Positions 33,901-44,317 of a stretch of DNA of 64,000 nucleotides are shown piece after piece. Position numbers and translations under genes: made by a program. Numbering within the stretch: the stretch's first letter is position 1; every line of letters begins with the position of its first letter. The stretch is from Leucogyrophana mollusca (lineage: Eukaryota; Basidiomycota; Agaricomycetes; Boletales). The stretch is from contig MU266390.1 in assembly GCA_021014945.1 (NCBI GenBank), forward strand, positions 1 to 64,000, read 5' to 3'. Below the pieces are notes generated by a model. The model searched no databases. It had not been told where the DNA came from and was given only the letters and a program-made list of their open reading frames with translations.

Positions 33901-36592
33901 CCGCAGCCCGAAAACCAACGCATCGCGCCAGACATAGCGTCGATACCCCTACTCTCCGACCCAAGGAATCCATCCTGCGACGAGAGGCCAGTCCGGATCT
34001 GCAATCAGCCAACTCCAGGGTCATATTGCGGCGGCAAAGCACACAAGGTGGTGCTCGCCGCAATGGAGTATACGTGCCTAGGAGCAGCCTCGATGAGCCT
34101 CGAGAGGGTTCAGACTCCCCAGTCCCCTTCCCTCGAACGGTTTCTGGAGAACACGCCGCTCGTACGACGCCTTCCCCCGATTCCCCTAACACACCCATTA
34201 CGGGCGATCATGATGCACCCCGCGTACGAGGCCGCTTCCAGAGCGACGTCGAGAACCCGCGGGCGAGGAGACGTAGTAGACCAAATTCTTATGATGAGCT
34301 CGGCAGACCACGCCGTTCAAGGTTTGAGAGTATGGTCAATCTAGGTGTTGCTTCTAGTAATGCCAGTGCCAGTGACCTGCTATCACGGGATTCGATGGAT
34401 GGAAGTGCAGTGCGACAGACCCTTATTGTCAAAGAAGAGGGAAAGCCTCCTACTCATTTCGTGAGTTCGACGTCAGTGACCTTCGTTTATGTACTGATCA
34501 TTCTTATGCAGCAACTTGGCAACTGTATTGGACGTGGACAGTTTGGCACCGTCTACCGAGCATTAAACCTTAACACCGGCCAGATGGTGGCGGTAAAGCG
34601 AATTCGACTGGAAGGCTTGAAAGAGGACGAGGTTACGCAGTTGATGAGAGAGGTAGATTTGATGAAAAGGCTTTCACACCCTAGTATCGTCAAGTATGAA
34701 GGGATGGCAAGAGATGAAGACACCCTCAACATTGTCCTCGAGTATGCCAAAACACACTGCCTCCGAGCCTGCCGCCACACTAACTTCATGATACTTGCAG
34801 ATACGCGGAGAGTGGCTCTCTTGGCCAGACTTTGAAGGCCTTCGGAAAACTCAACGAACGTTTGGTAGCTAGCTATGTTGTCAAGATTCTGGAAGGCCTT
34901 CACTACCTCCACGGCTGCGACGTCGTTCACTGCGACTTGAAGGCGGCTAATATCCTCACTACTAAAACCGGAAACGTCAAACTCTCCGACTTTGGGGTGT
35001 CCTTGAACTTACGAGCCATGGAACGGGAGATCAAGGACGTTGCCGGGACGCCAAATTGGATGGCCCCTGAAGTTATTGAACTCAAAGGTGCCTCAGTGAA
35101 ATCTGACATATGGTCACTCGGATGCACTGTCATCGAACTTCTCACTGGACGTCCGCCGTATGGGGAGATCGCAAACAGTATGACAGGTACGCTCTGCGTT
35201 TAATAACAGCGTTTCCATCTGATCTTCGTGTCAGTGATGTTCCGGATCGTCGAAGATGATATGCCGCCTATCCCCGAAGGATGTTCCGAGCCGCTACAAG
35301 ACTTTCTTCAGCAATGCTTCAACAAGGATGCCGAAATGCGACCAAATGCTGAGATGCTGTGCGAGCATCCCTGGCTCAAGAAAAATTGGGACGCGCTCAA
35401 AGTATTGGTCCCGTCATTACGTTTCCAGGAACGACTAGCTGACAAGTATGATCCCTAGGAGCTTCGACCGCAGGATAGCATTCCATTCCTTCGGCGAGTA
35501 AGCACCGATTTGCAGAAGGCGGACGTGACACGCTACCTCGCTCAGATCGATGCGCCGATCGTTGAAATACCAACACCCGAGACCCAAGCCCAAACGCGCG
35601 ACGCATCCCCTGGCTCTCCTGTCATGCAAAGACTTTCCAACGGTCCACATTCCCCACTTAGCGCACCTGACGATCCATCGTTTTCCCCCCGCGAGCACAG
35701 CTTCATAAAGACTACGTTCAGCAAGCGTGAGTATTAGCTGCCAATCCAGGAGGCATCTGTTGATTTCTTTTTGAAAGCTATGGTATGCAGGGTTTGTTAT
35801 GGAAGCGCAAAGAAGAGCGCGGTCATCTGTGACCAGTGCAGTCTTATTGCACATGCCAAGTGTGCACGCGATGCTCCGCAGACCTGTGATCTACGATCAC
35901 AGCTGCTGTTATATGCTCAATACGCGGAGCAAGGCAACCCGTTGGACGTGCTGAACAATCTCCACCCGCCTGTTCAGACGTCAGGTAATCCCGCAGCTGA
36001 GGTAACTTTTGCGACACCTTCTCCACGGCCAAGCATGGACATCACCTCGTCAACCCCTGTGCCGGGCCAGTCAGCCAACCCCAACGCCCCGACCGCATTC
36101 AAATTCATCGCCGCCTTCAAACGTTCGCGGTCATCCCTGTCCGTAGACCCTGGCCCTCCCCTTTCTTCCTCGCCATCCCCTGTTCCCCCGCCGCCTCCGC
36201 CTCATGATGAACGAACAGCTAAGAGAAAGGCCTCGAAACTCAAACGCAATCAAAGTTCCAAAGAGAGACCACATTCATTTTCAAGCAATAGTACCACACC
36301 GAATGCATCCAGTATGAGGACAGCTGAAAGTCACTCGAGCAAACAAGATCTTGCCCACAAATCCTTGCTCTCGGTTGCTGAGCCTGATGCGGATCCTCCA
36401 CCTATACCACAGACCAGAGAGCGTGGGGGTCCCAAAAGGCCAGTGGCTCGTTCTCCTGTCCCCGTACCCCCCGTCACTGCCGATGATCGTCGTCGGCCTA
36501 ATGCCCATGGCGTCCCTGGTACGATGCCCGCCGAACCAGAACGTCCACAGAAACGCGAAAAGGAAAAGTCCTCGGGATGCACCGTGCAGTAA
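30917..36592 (+). CDS. SepH/Cdc7-type protein kinase with CH domain, C1 zinc finger and CaaX box
   Basis: This is probably the septation-initiation-network kinase (A. nidulans SepH, S. pombe Cdc7). Seven exons (30917-32541, 32597-34460, 34512-34741, 34801-35186, 35235-35401, 35459-35726, 35778-36592) give an open frame of 1784 residues. The first 450 residues are Ser/Pro-rich. A calponin-homology-type domain spans about 456-610 (LFCEALRDGVVLCQLMNKH, FKRTSNVTKFLAACS, DDLIESTPETLCRVARTI). A second disordered region follows. The kinase domain is at about 1163-1420: GRGQFGTVYRA (P-loop), VAVKRIRLE (Lys), VVHCDLKAANIL (HCD, not HRD, as in SepH), LSDFGVSLNL (DFG), GTPNWMAPEV. A C1 finger lies at about 1503-1551 (HSFIKTTFSKPMVCRVCYGS, ICDQCSLIAHAKCARDAPQT). 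The tail is basic and ends KSSGCTVQ, a CaaX box. The start is the first in-frame ATG; MASHQRSSS slightly downstream is an alternative. Confidence 0.9.
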
Positions 36593-37633
36593 TCTCCTGG
36601 TGTGTCATATACCCGCTAGACTTGCCTAATTCCTCCCGTCCTTCCGTCCTGTATTCATCCACTATTCGACCACAGAATGCGCCGAGCACTGGTCGCGTGG
36701 TGCTTTCTTTTCTTGTCATGCTTTGGTTACCACTACTTTACTGCATATATATACTATCTTATTATCCGGTAATGGGTGCCTCGTGTTTTCCCATCCTCGA
36801 TGTTGGCCAGGACTTTGCCATCGTCTGCATATATGCATCCTCTCTCGGTGTACGTTGACGCCTTCCCTTCCGGACATGCTCATGTCGTCAGTATGGTAAC
36901 TTTTATCGCGCCCCCCCCCCCCAGCACATTACATAGCAATGTACGAACTGAATACACGATTAACAGATTATAACAACCAGGTCCATCTTCAGACCTCCCT
37001 CCCTCACGTCGACGTCTCGTTGGCCGCCGTCGGATCCGCCCACAGACAGTGCACAAGGCTTATAAGAGCGAATTCGGCTTTAGGCTTGGTTCATCGGATC
37101 AGCTTGGAGGCGAACCAGCCTGTTGCTAGTCTACTTACACTTGGTCACCGAGAGCCGCGTAAATGAACCGTTACTGTCCGATGACCCACATTCCCCCGTT
37201 ACACTGCCTCCCCTCTAAAAACGATGGGCCGCATGTCCAGGTCCCGAGGGGTTCGCCAACTAACTTGAACCTCATTAGAATCTAGCTCCATCACGGCCCA
37301 GTTCTGCGATGAGATCATTATTCTCTCAGAGCGGGCTTCCTCGCAATAGCGGGGAGGCTCTGCTGCAAGGGGTCCTCAACCTTAAAAAACGGCCCATTAT
37401 TCCCGTGTGTGAGCCTCCTGTGCTGTACTCTTTCGGTCTGCGACTTGTAAATTGATCGAAACTTTTTGTCCAGGTCCACACCGTGCCACATCGCGTCAGT
37501 TGCTTGACAATGACAGGCCTCCACTTTGAAGCGGCTTAGATTTGATTTCAAGTCCGAACACATAAAAGCCTTAGGCACCAATATGATGTGAAGTGCCTCA
37601 CTCACCTCCACGTCGCCGTTATCGTTCGTCACG
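36593..37633. other. Intergenic region after the kinase gene
   Basis: This holds the kinase 3' UTR and the upstream region of the secreted-protein gene at 37634. A run of 12 C occurs at 36911-36922. Frames at 36577-37166 show no motif. Confidence 0.4.
36911..36922 (+). repeat. Homopolymer run of 12 C
   Basis: A C12 tract sits between gcg and agcac in a non-coding region. It is a likely site of length variation or sequencing error. Confidence 0.85.
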
Positions 37634-38786
37634 ATGCGTTTCTCCCTCCTCGCGCTGTTTGCTCTGTTCGTGGCGACAGCTTCACCCGTCGCCGCAGAAG
37701 GGTTGACGAATGCCGAGAGACTCGCGCGTGGATTGCCTATATTACCCCCAAAGTTTGGTCGCTCCGTACCAGGGTATGCACGAAACCCAACTCCAGCCTC
37801 TCGTACGCACATACTCTAGCAAAGGTTGATTAGCAGCGCTGAAGCTCTCCACTTTTAGCCGAGAAGCGCGTCGTCGCTGTATCAGCATCGCCATCTCCCA
37901 AGCCTATCAGGACTGAGTGGTTCTACAAGTTTACTGGCCGAATAAAGGTGGTCAGCTATGACGGAGAGCCGTTGGGTTACCTTCGCAATTGGGCCACTGG
38001 AAGCGTGTACGTAAATCCCCCCGCATAACCCAGTCGTACGAATTCATCCTTCCACAGGAGCGGTGTCAACGCTGGTGGACCTAGTTCGGAACTTCATGTC
38101 AGCTTCAAAGCCCCACGGCGGGGAGGCGACCATCTATTCAGCATCCTCGCTACTGTGAGTATTCTGGCTTAATTTGATTCAACGGGATCACCTTATCACC
38201 CTCACACCAGAACCCAAATTTCCCTGCACCGTATTACATCGGCACAACCACGTCTGCTACGCTTGCTCCCGGGTCCCCCAGGTATGATTGGGTGTCGTGT
38301 GTGCTTCAAATTAGCTAACATGGTGACCTGGCGCAACAGCTCTGTCGCCTTCGGCAACGTTGAGCAGAGTATGTGGATTTCCCCCGATTCAAAACGTTTG
38401 GTGCTTATTAATTTTCTAGCACCTCCGAAGTCACCTCCAGTGACCTCTGGCAACCAGACAGACGAGTCTGCCATTTGGTCTTTCGATGGGAAAACGAATG
38501 AGTTGACGGGTCTGTCGAAGGTCCCTTATATCCATATCCTTAGCTTCCTGACATGTTCTTGCACACAGCGCACTATGTCAATCCTGACGGCAGTCCCGCA
38601 AAGACGACCATAGCATATAATATTTGGGACAACAATATCTTCTTCGTGGGAGACATCGATGCCTTCAACAATGCAACGAGTGATCCCGATTACCTCGTGT
38701 CGCCTGTAGTAAGTTGTCTCAAACTCCCCACGATTGATCTGTACTTAATGTCTGCAATGTAGACCTTTTACCTGGAGACCCTTTAA
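37634..38786 (+). CDS. Secreted protein of unknown function, basidiomycete-type
   Basis: It starts at 37634 with a signal peptide (MRFSLLALFALFVATASPVA). A short processed-looking region follows (LTNAERLARGLPILPPKFG, RSVP, then AEKR, a possible dibasic cleavage site). The mature part, over about six exons, contains GRIKVVSYDGEPLGYLRNW, SELHVSFKAP, DHLFSILATNPNFPAPYYIG, ESAIWSFDGKTNELTAHYVN, TTIAYNIWDNNIFFVGD and ends YLVSPVTFYLETL. Proteins of this type, with a leader TNAxRLARGLPPLPP and a small beta-rich domain, are common in agaric and polypore secretomes, and I know no assigned function. Introns are 50-60 nt with normal ends. Confidence 0.75.
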
Positions 38787-39233
38787 ACCATTCTTTCGAT
38801 CATTCCGCCCATTTCTCGGACATTGGACGCCTTCGTTAGGGACTTCTTGTTTATAGACTTGTGGCTTGTGGCCGGACACTTTGTGCATTTCCTCCACCTG
38901 GTGGCTGTGTTCGGGTGAGCTGGTATTTCATGGACTTTTATGACCGTACCGTTTGGACTTCTACTGTAGGATCTTACCTGGCCATCTTCACCGGGTCTGT
39001 TTGCTAAGCACACACCACTCTGGACCATGTGGGATGTGGCTAAAAATATATGGATCCTATGTAATGTTACACATCGCGGGGGTGGGGAGCCTGAGGCCCG
39101 AGGTGCGATGCTCCTTAGAGCGCAATAAAGAATTTCAAACCCTAGGTGATACAAATTGGTCATAATTCATCGAGAGGCACTGCCCACTCCTTGTGCCTGA
39201 TCTCCGAAATTTGAAACCAGAGCCTAATATCTC
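38787..39233. other. Convergent 3' intergenic region
   Basis: This lies between the end of the secreted-protein gene (+) and the chitinase stop (-). No coding motif was found; a minus frame at 38783-39163 has no support. Confidence 0.4.
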
Positions 39234-40794
39234 TTACTCGGGGAAAGCGAGCGCGCGAACCGCTTCGATCCAAGCCGCTGCGGCACCGGGGTACTATCGC
39301 CAGCATATTAGAGACTGGATATTGCAGAGCACGGCGTTCGCTCACCTCCCAGACCATGACGCCCGCATCTTGAAACCCCATGGAGCTTAGTTTGAGCACA
39401 GGATGATAGGAAATGAGAAAGAAGGCGCACCCCATCCTTGTTCCGACGCCTCGAGTACGCATTGAGCCAAGGTGGTAGTGTTCATGTATCCGTTGTTCGC
39501 ATCGGCGGTTGTCGCGGGCTTGCCAATGACTAGTTTGTCGAGCGAGACACCTGATGCCGCAATCTGGAAGAGCGCAGATTCGGGATAAGTGGATGACGAG
39601 TTGGTTAGCAGGCCTTCACAGGTCGTGTACTCGGTTGTTCCCTCTGAGAGTACCACTTGGTCAGATGATGGTGGGAGTACAAACAGATAGACTTACGGTT
39701 GTAGAACTGCGGACAAGGGGCGAGATAACGATCGTGTCAATTATGATGCATGAGCTTCCGCGGAGGGGAAAGTAGCCACCTGAATGTTGTACTAGTCGAG
39801 AGTACCTAATTTTAGTATACGATAGGGTGCAATGAGAAGGATAGACGCACCCAGTCAATCAGTGAGCCGACGTTCTGGTCGACATACAGGTACGCGCCAT
39901 ACGTGTACGTGGGGGAGAACCTGTGAGTAGTTCAGTCTAAAAAAATCGCCGCGGGTGTGCAGGTAGGATTACCAAGGGGCAACAGCTGTAGTAGCAATTC
40001 CAGTGAGCCTGAGCAATGAGCGTCTCAAAGAACGCTTCGACTCACGTGCATGGGTAAGAATGTAGTCGCCTTGTGGAAGTTGAGCGCGCAACGCGGTCGT
40101 GAAAGTCACAAGCCACGTCTCAGCATCATCATTGTCTGCGTTTATCGCGTTGAAGTCCTATTGTCCGATTTATCAGCTGTCAAACACTCGCCAAAAGTAA
40201 GGGAGGACTTACTTCGTAGTCGACATCCACCCCGTCAAGATCGTAATCCAGGACGAAAGCGGCGAGGTTGTTGGCAGTCGTTGTCGGGTCATCACCGCTG
40301 CTCGTTGGAGTATCCGTTGATCCGAAAGCAGATACGATAAGCTTGATCCCAGCATCGTTGTAAGCCGCCTTGATCGATGCGCGTGTAGCGTTGTCGAGCT
40401 CAACCCATTCTTCGGCTTGGTCGGCGGGACCTGAGGTCAACCAGAACGAGAGGGCGCTGAAAGTGGCTCAATATCTTGCATATCTAAAGGCGAGGAAACC
40501 ATATCGCCCCCATAACAACTCACAATACATTGTAGCCCTGCAGAGCATCAAGGTGTGTAAGCACCGAAGCAGCCAATTCATGTAATGGTAGATACGAACC
40601 GTTACATCAGTGACATTAGGGGGACCATTCTCGCCAGAGACCCACTGATCACTGTAGATGACGAAGTGAGGGGCAGCTGGTGCTGCGCGGGACGCCAGGC
40701 TCGCCGTCGATGCCAACGGAACTGAAGCCGTGCCGCTAAGGGAAGCCAGAGCCGTGAAGAAGGCTGTCAGGTACGCGGACTTGAGCGAGACCAT
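39234..40794 (-). CDS. Glycoside hydrolase family 18 chitinase, secreted
   Basis: This cleaves beta-1,4-linked N-acetylglucosamine chains, probably in the fungus's own wall or in dead hyphae. It starts at 40794 with a hydrophobic leader (MVSLKSAYLTAFFTALASLS) and a Ser/Ala-rich stretch. Conserved blocks over about nine exons: APHFVIYSDQWVSGENGPP, FALSFWLTSGPADQAEEW, GIKLIVSAFGSTDTPTSSG, catalytic LDGVDVDYE (DxxDxDxE, about 40206-40240), QLPQGDYILTHAPVAPWF, TEYTTCEGLLTNSS, SALFQIAASGVSLDKLVIGK and GVMVWEYPGAAAAWIEAVR at the C-terminus. The last intron (about 39280-39340) must be removed to complete the barrel's final strand. No chitin-binding module is visible, so it is the short single-domain type. 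Confidence 0.86.
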
Positions 40795-42442
40795 GATGAG
40801 CCTGTAGAGGATAAGAGCGAGGAGCAAGAGCTACCATTCCTTCTCATTCGCTGGTGCATTTATATACCCCTACATTGCATCCTTATCGCGGGCCAGGAAG
40901 AACACACTTCCACGAAAGCCAAAGAAGGGGGTCGTGCGATGTGAATGTAGCAGCACATGGCTGAGCACGAGAAAAGAGCAGGCGTCTCTTGGAAAAAGCT
41001 AAAATCGAGGGTGTGACCTGCTGAAGTACGGACAAATGCCAGCAAACGAGCCAAGTTTCCTAGCATTTGGGCCTGCGTCCCAGCGTCTCCTCGGAAAACC
41101 ATTTGAGCCATCATTCACCTACAAGCCACGAGGACAGCGGAACAGATGCACATTAACGTGCTACATACCGTTTCATCGCAAATAGTTCCCAAGGCATAGC
41201 AGAGGAGAGAAACAAGTAGTCGAAAACGGCCAACATTCCAACTTTATCTTCGGGCAAAAAGGCATCAGCGGCAGGAGAGCACATGGGGAGAGACATTCAG
41301 CCTCAGTTGCGCACATGAGGCAAGGCGCGATAACTGACTCTTCCCAAGTCTCAGTGGTCGGCCAGCGCTTTCAAGAAGCTAGACCGCATGGGATACGGGA
41401 TGACGTCCAGCGCAATATCACGAGGCGAAGAATAAAAAGAGCGCAGGTCGGACGGAGGTCAGACAGATTAGGATCACCTGCGTGTGTCGCGTGTGGCAGT
41501 TTCAGCTGGGCCGTATCATGATTGGTGATTGATTTGGCACGCAGGGGTAGAAAGGCAAGGATATGGTCAAGGCCACGTAGCACAAGTATGGACACGGCAG
41601 CAGTATACTCCGACGATGATAAAGTTGGATGATCAGGCCGAGGTCGGCTGAAGGTCCTGGGAGGCTCGGAAGATTGATAAGGACCGGGCAGCAGGTAACA
41701 GAGGTAGGATGAAGATGGCGTCCAAGAGCAGCGACTCGAGTGTCCGTTCCGTCTGTGCAGCGGAGTGGAAGTCGTCGGTGACTCTTCCGCTTAGTATCCC
41801 GTGATACAGGGAAATAGTGGGGCTGGGCCAGCAACATCATACTTACTGTACCTTGCGCAAGTTACCATAGTGACCACCCAGAGGATAGAGGGCCGATGCT
41901 TCTTTACTCCACATGTGTATCCCGCCGGGCTAATCGGTGATGGAGGTCGCAGTGCTCCCATGAAGGTCAAAAACTGATGCCTGCGAATGAGCTTGTGGCG
42001 GATTGGACACGTCAGATCAGGAAGTTGTGACGGGATGGCGAGCTTGGCACAAGTCTACCTGGAGCTTAATCTAAACAGTCCACCTCTGATTACTCCATTG
42101 AAGCCTTGGTGCCATGTCAGTCCGTGAGCTTGATCGCCAGTGAAGATTGAACGCGCACCAGAGAAGTCGCTCGTGTGACCCTAGTCTATAAGGAGATCAT
42201 AGGGCTCATGCATTGCAGAGAGTGCTCACAGAACACACGCGGTTCTCATAGCACCGGAGCACGGTCCATAGTCCGAAAGAAATCTCAGTTCTGTGAATAA
42301 ACTCTCGCACTCACAAGTACATGATGCATGCTAGACATACGTGATGCAACGCTTCACGCTACCTCTCCTTGAACATTGGCCTGGCAGGGCCTGGGTCAAC
42401 CCAAAAGACAATCGACAGCAGAGGCTTACCCACCTTGCTCAC
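40795..42442. other. 1.6-kb region without a recognisable gene
   Basis: The left end holds the chitinase promoter. The rest has several short frames (41315-41521 plus, 41502-41840 minus) with no motif or splice continuation. No terminal repeats were noticed. Confidence 0.4.
40858..40866 (-). promoter_or_regulatory. TATA box of the GH18 gene
   Basis: On the minus strand the word tatataaat lies about 65-75 nt before the ATG at 40794. A consensus TATA at this distance is uncommon among the other genes here and suggests a regulated promoter. Confidence 0.5.
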
Positions 42443-42883
42443 TCAGCTAAGCTCTCCTCTACTTGCAAGGAACGCAGCGCCCGTGTCTGCCCACACCTGA
42501 TAATCCGTGACCTTCTCTTCATCGTCAAAGTCCAGCACATACGCAAACGTCTCTTTCCAGCTCTCTCCTGTGCTCACCCATGTAAACTCCGCCTTACCCT
42601 TTACCGATACCTTGCGCGTCTCTTCATCGACCACGTACTCGGAGAAGTTCATATTGGTGAAGGTAAGGTATTTGCCGATGAGTTCAAAGTACTCCTGCAC
42701 GCCGCTACGGCCGACAAACGAACGACCAAGGAAGGGTGCGAGGACCGGCAAGCCGTGTTCGAATGCCGTACATTGGTGGGTAGTGGGAAAGTGGGAGAGG
42801 AGAGTATCAACATCGCTCTGAGCTGCAAAGTCCGCACAGAGCGCTTTGGCGGCGTTGAATAGTCTCGTTCTTGTGGAAGTCAT
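42443..42883 (-). CDS. SnoaL/NTF2-like fold protein
   Basis: This is a single exon of 146 residues from ATG 42883 (MTSTRTRLFNAAKALCADF). The length and pattern fit the NTF2-like/SnoaL superfamily: an N-terminal helix region, LLSHFPTTHQCTAFEHGLPV, FLGRSFVGRSGVQEYFELIG, then alternating beta strands (VSVKGKAEFTWVSTGESW, FAYVLDFDDEEKVTDYQVWA). An in-frame ATG 24 nt upstream would add eight residues, but the chosen one begins the conserved part. These folds serve as cyclases, isomerases or ligand binders; the function is not predictable. It shares a 199-nt divergent promoter with the gene at 43083. Confidence 0.72.
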   Translation of the reverse strand: MTSTRTRLFNAAKALCADFAAQSDVDTLLSHFPTTHQCTAFEHGLPVLAPFLGRSFVGRSGVQEYFELIGKYLTFTNMNFSEYVVDEETRKVSVKGKAEFTWVSTGESWKETFAYVLDFDDEEKVTDYQVWADTGAAFLASRGELS

Positions 42884-43082
42884 TGCACTTTTTCCATGTA
42901 AAAGCATATGGATAGAATGAGGGTTATCGCAAAAGCTTGGAGCATAGATTATTTGCTTCGAGCCAAGGTTGGAGCGGAAATTATGACCGCACTGGCATGA
43001 GGCACCCTATTATAGCCTTTTCATTGATGGTCAATCACGAAGACCGAGAAGCCCTGAGTTCTACTCTTTGTTTTTGCCCACC

Positions 43083-43973
43083 ATGCAGAACGATCCGCCA
43101 TTAACGATGCCACCAGAGCCCTCAGAAAGGCCGTCGAGCAAACGAGGCGGAGGCTCGCAGTAAGCCAGCGCAGGTTCACTTTTGCGGCTCTAGGGTCTAC
43201 TAACAAGGGCTATCATGCATAGAGGCAGACTCTCTACATCGACCGGTACAGAACTAGACGAGAATGTCAAAGCCATCTCGACGCGCGCATTACAGTACGA
43301 AAGCCAGATGCTGGACCTAAATGTGCGTCCTAAGGAGATATTGTTGCAAGCTTTCATGGGCTTACTCTGATCGTCTGAATGGACAAAGAACAAGCTCACG
43401 GAGAACTTGAGCAACTTCCGTGCTATTGACAGTTTGCTACAGGAAGCCCTGGCTGGCTTGCGTGTACGTGCTAGTACGGGACTTTGTTTTATAATATCCT
43501 CACCCAACAGCAGCGAAATGCTGATCGCGCGGACCGGGCGTTGACTGTTCACGTCCCACGTATCAAGGACGAACTCGACGAATCGCTCATCGCTCTCCAA
43601 GAGCTGTCCACGACGCTTCCCAATATTCAGTCTCGAGTGGCTGACATACGACTCGTGTATGACTCAGGTCGGCAGAAGGTAACTCCCCATTAATTCATCT
43701 CCGTCTTGATTCTACGCCTCTCAACACCCACGACTGCTTCAGGCCAGAGACCTTGTAACCGATTTAGAATGGCTAAACAAGGACTTTCGCGAGCGCTGGC
43801 GCGCAATCATATTCACCTCCTCTTCGCCCGTTTCGTGGCGCTGGAAGGCGATCATGCGCGTCATCTTTGCGGTATGTTTCATCACGTTCACTTGGGTCGC
43901 ATGGATCGCGCTTGGTGGGGCATATAGGGCGCACCGACAGAGGCTTGTGTGGGGTGAGCGACTGATGTCCTAA
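43083..43973 (+). CDS. Putative tail-anchored coiled-coil protein, family not recognised
   Basis: The reconstruction begins MQNDPPLTMPPEPSERPSSK and joins four or five short exons: RLSTSTGTELDENVKAISTR, QYESQMLDLN, KLTENLSNFRAIDSLLQEAL, QQRNADRADRALTVHVPR, IKDELDESLIALQELSTTLP, IQSRVADIRLVYDSGRQK, ARDLVTDLEWLNKDFRERWR. It ends with one membrane segment, AIMRVIFAVCFITFTWVAWI, and a short basic tail ending ERLMS (stop 43971-43973). Heptad-like spacing of Leu/Ile/Val over about 130 residues suggests a coiled coil, followed by a C-terminal anchor, a layout seen in nuclear-envelope, ER and vesicle tethering proteins. I could not assign a family. Splice joins are consistent in phase, but exon 1 rests on a single donor (ca|gtaagc). 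Confidence 0.6.
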
Positions 43974-44317
43974 CGGACGATCGGGCTCGTTTTCTTGTGT
44001 TTCGTCGAGCTGTATTTCCTTTGTGCATTTATCTGCTCATCTTAGAGTCAGCATCACATTCTTTCTGTAACAGCATTTGCATCACGTTTTGTTCATCATC
44101 ACATCTTTGCGAGACTTTGTTGCAATATGTAACTTCTATTCCCGACGCGCCATCGACTGGGCGGGGACATGTATAATTGGTATATATATGGGACGAATGT
44201 GCAAAACTTACTGTCCATACTCGGGAAACCTCCCTAGGATCCATCACGCGCCATGCAATGGCGAAACATTGGCATCAACTCACTATGATGGTATTATGCA
44301 CAGACATCCACAGAATT
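43974..44317. other. Convergent 3' intergenic region
   Basis: This lies between the tail-anchored protein gene (+) and COQ3 (-). It is AT-rich with tatatata near 44179. No coding motif was found. Confidence 0.4.

Noticed and set aside
33293..34198. A 301-codon open frame on the minus strand inside the kinase gene
   Set aside because: It is antisense to a Ser/Arg/Pro-rich coding region that rarely gives reverse stops; no motif, and the plus-strand frame joins cleanly to CH and kinase domains.
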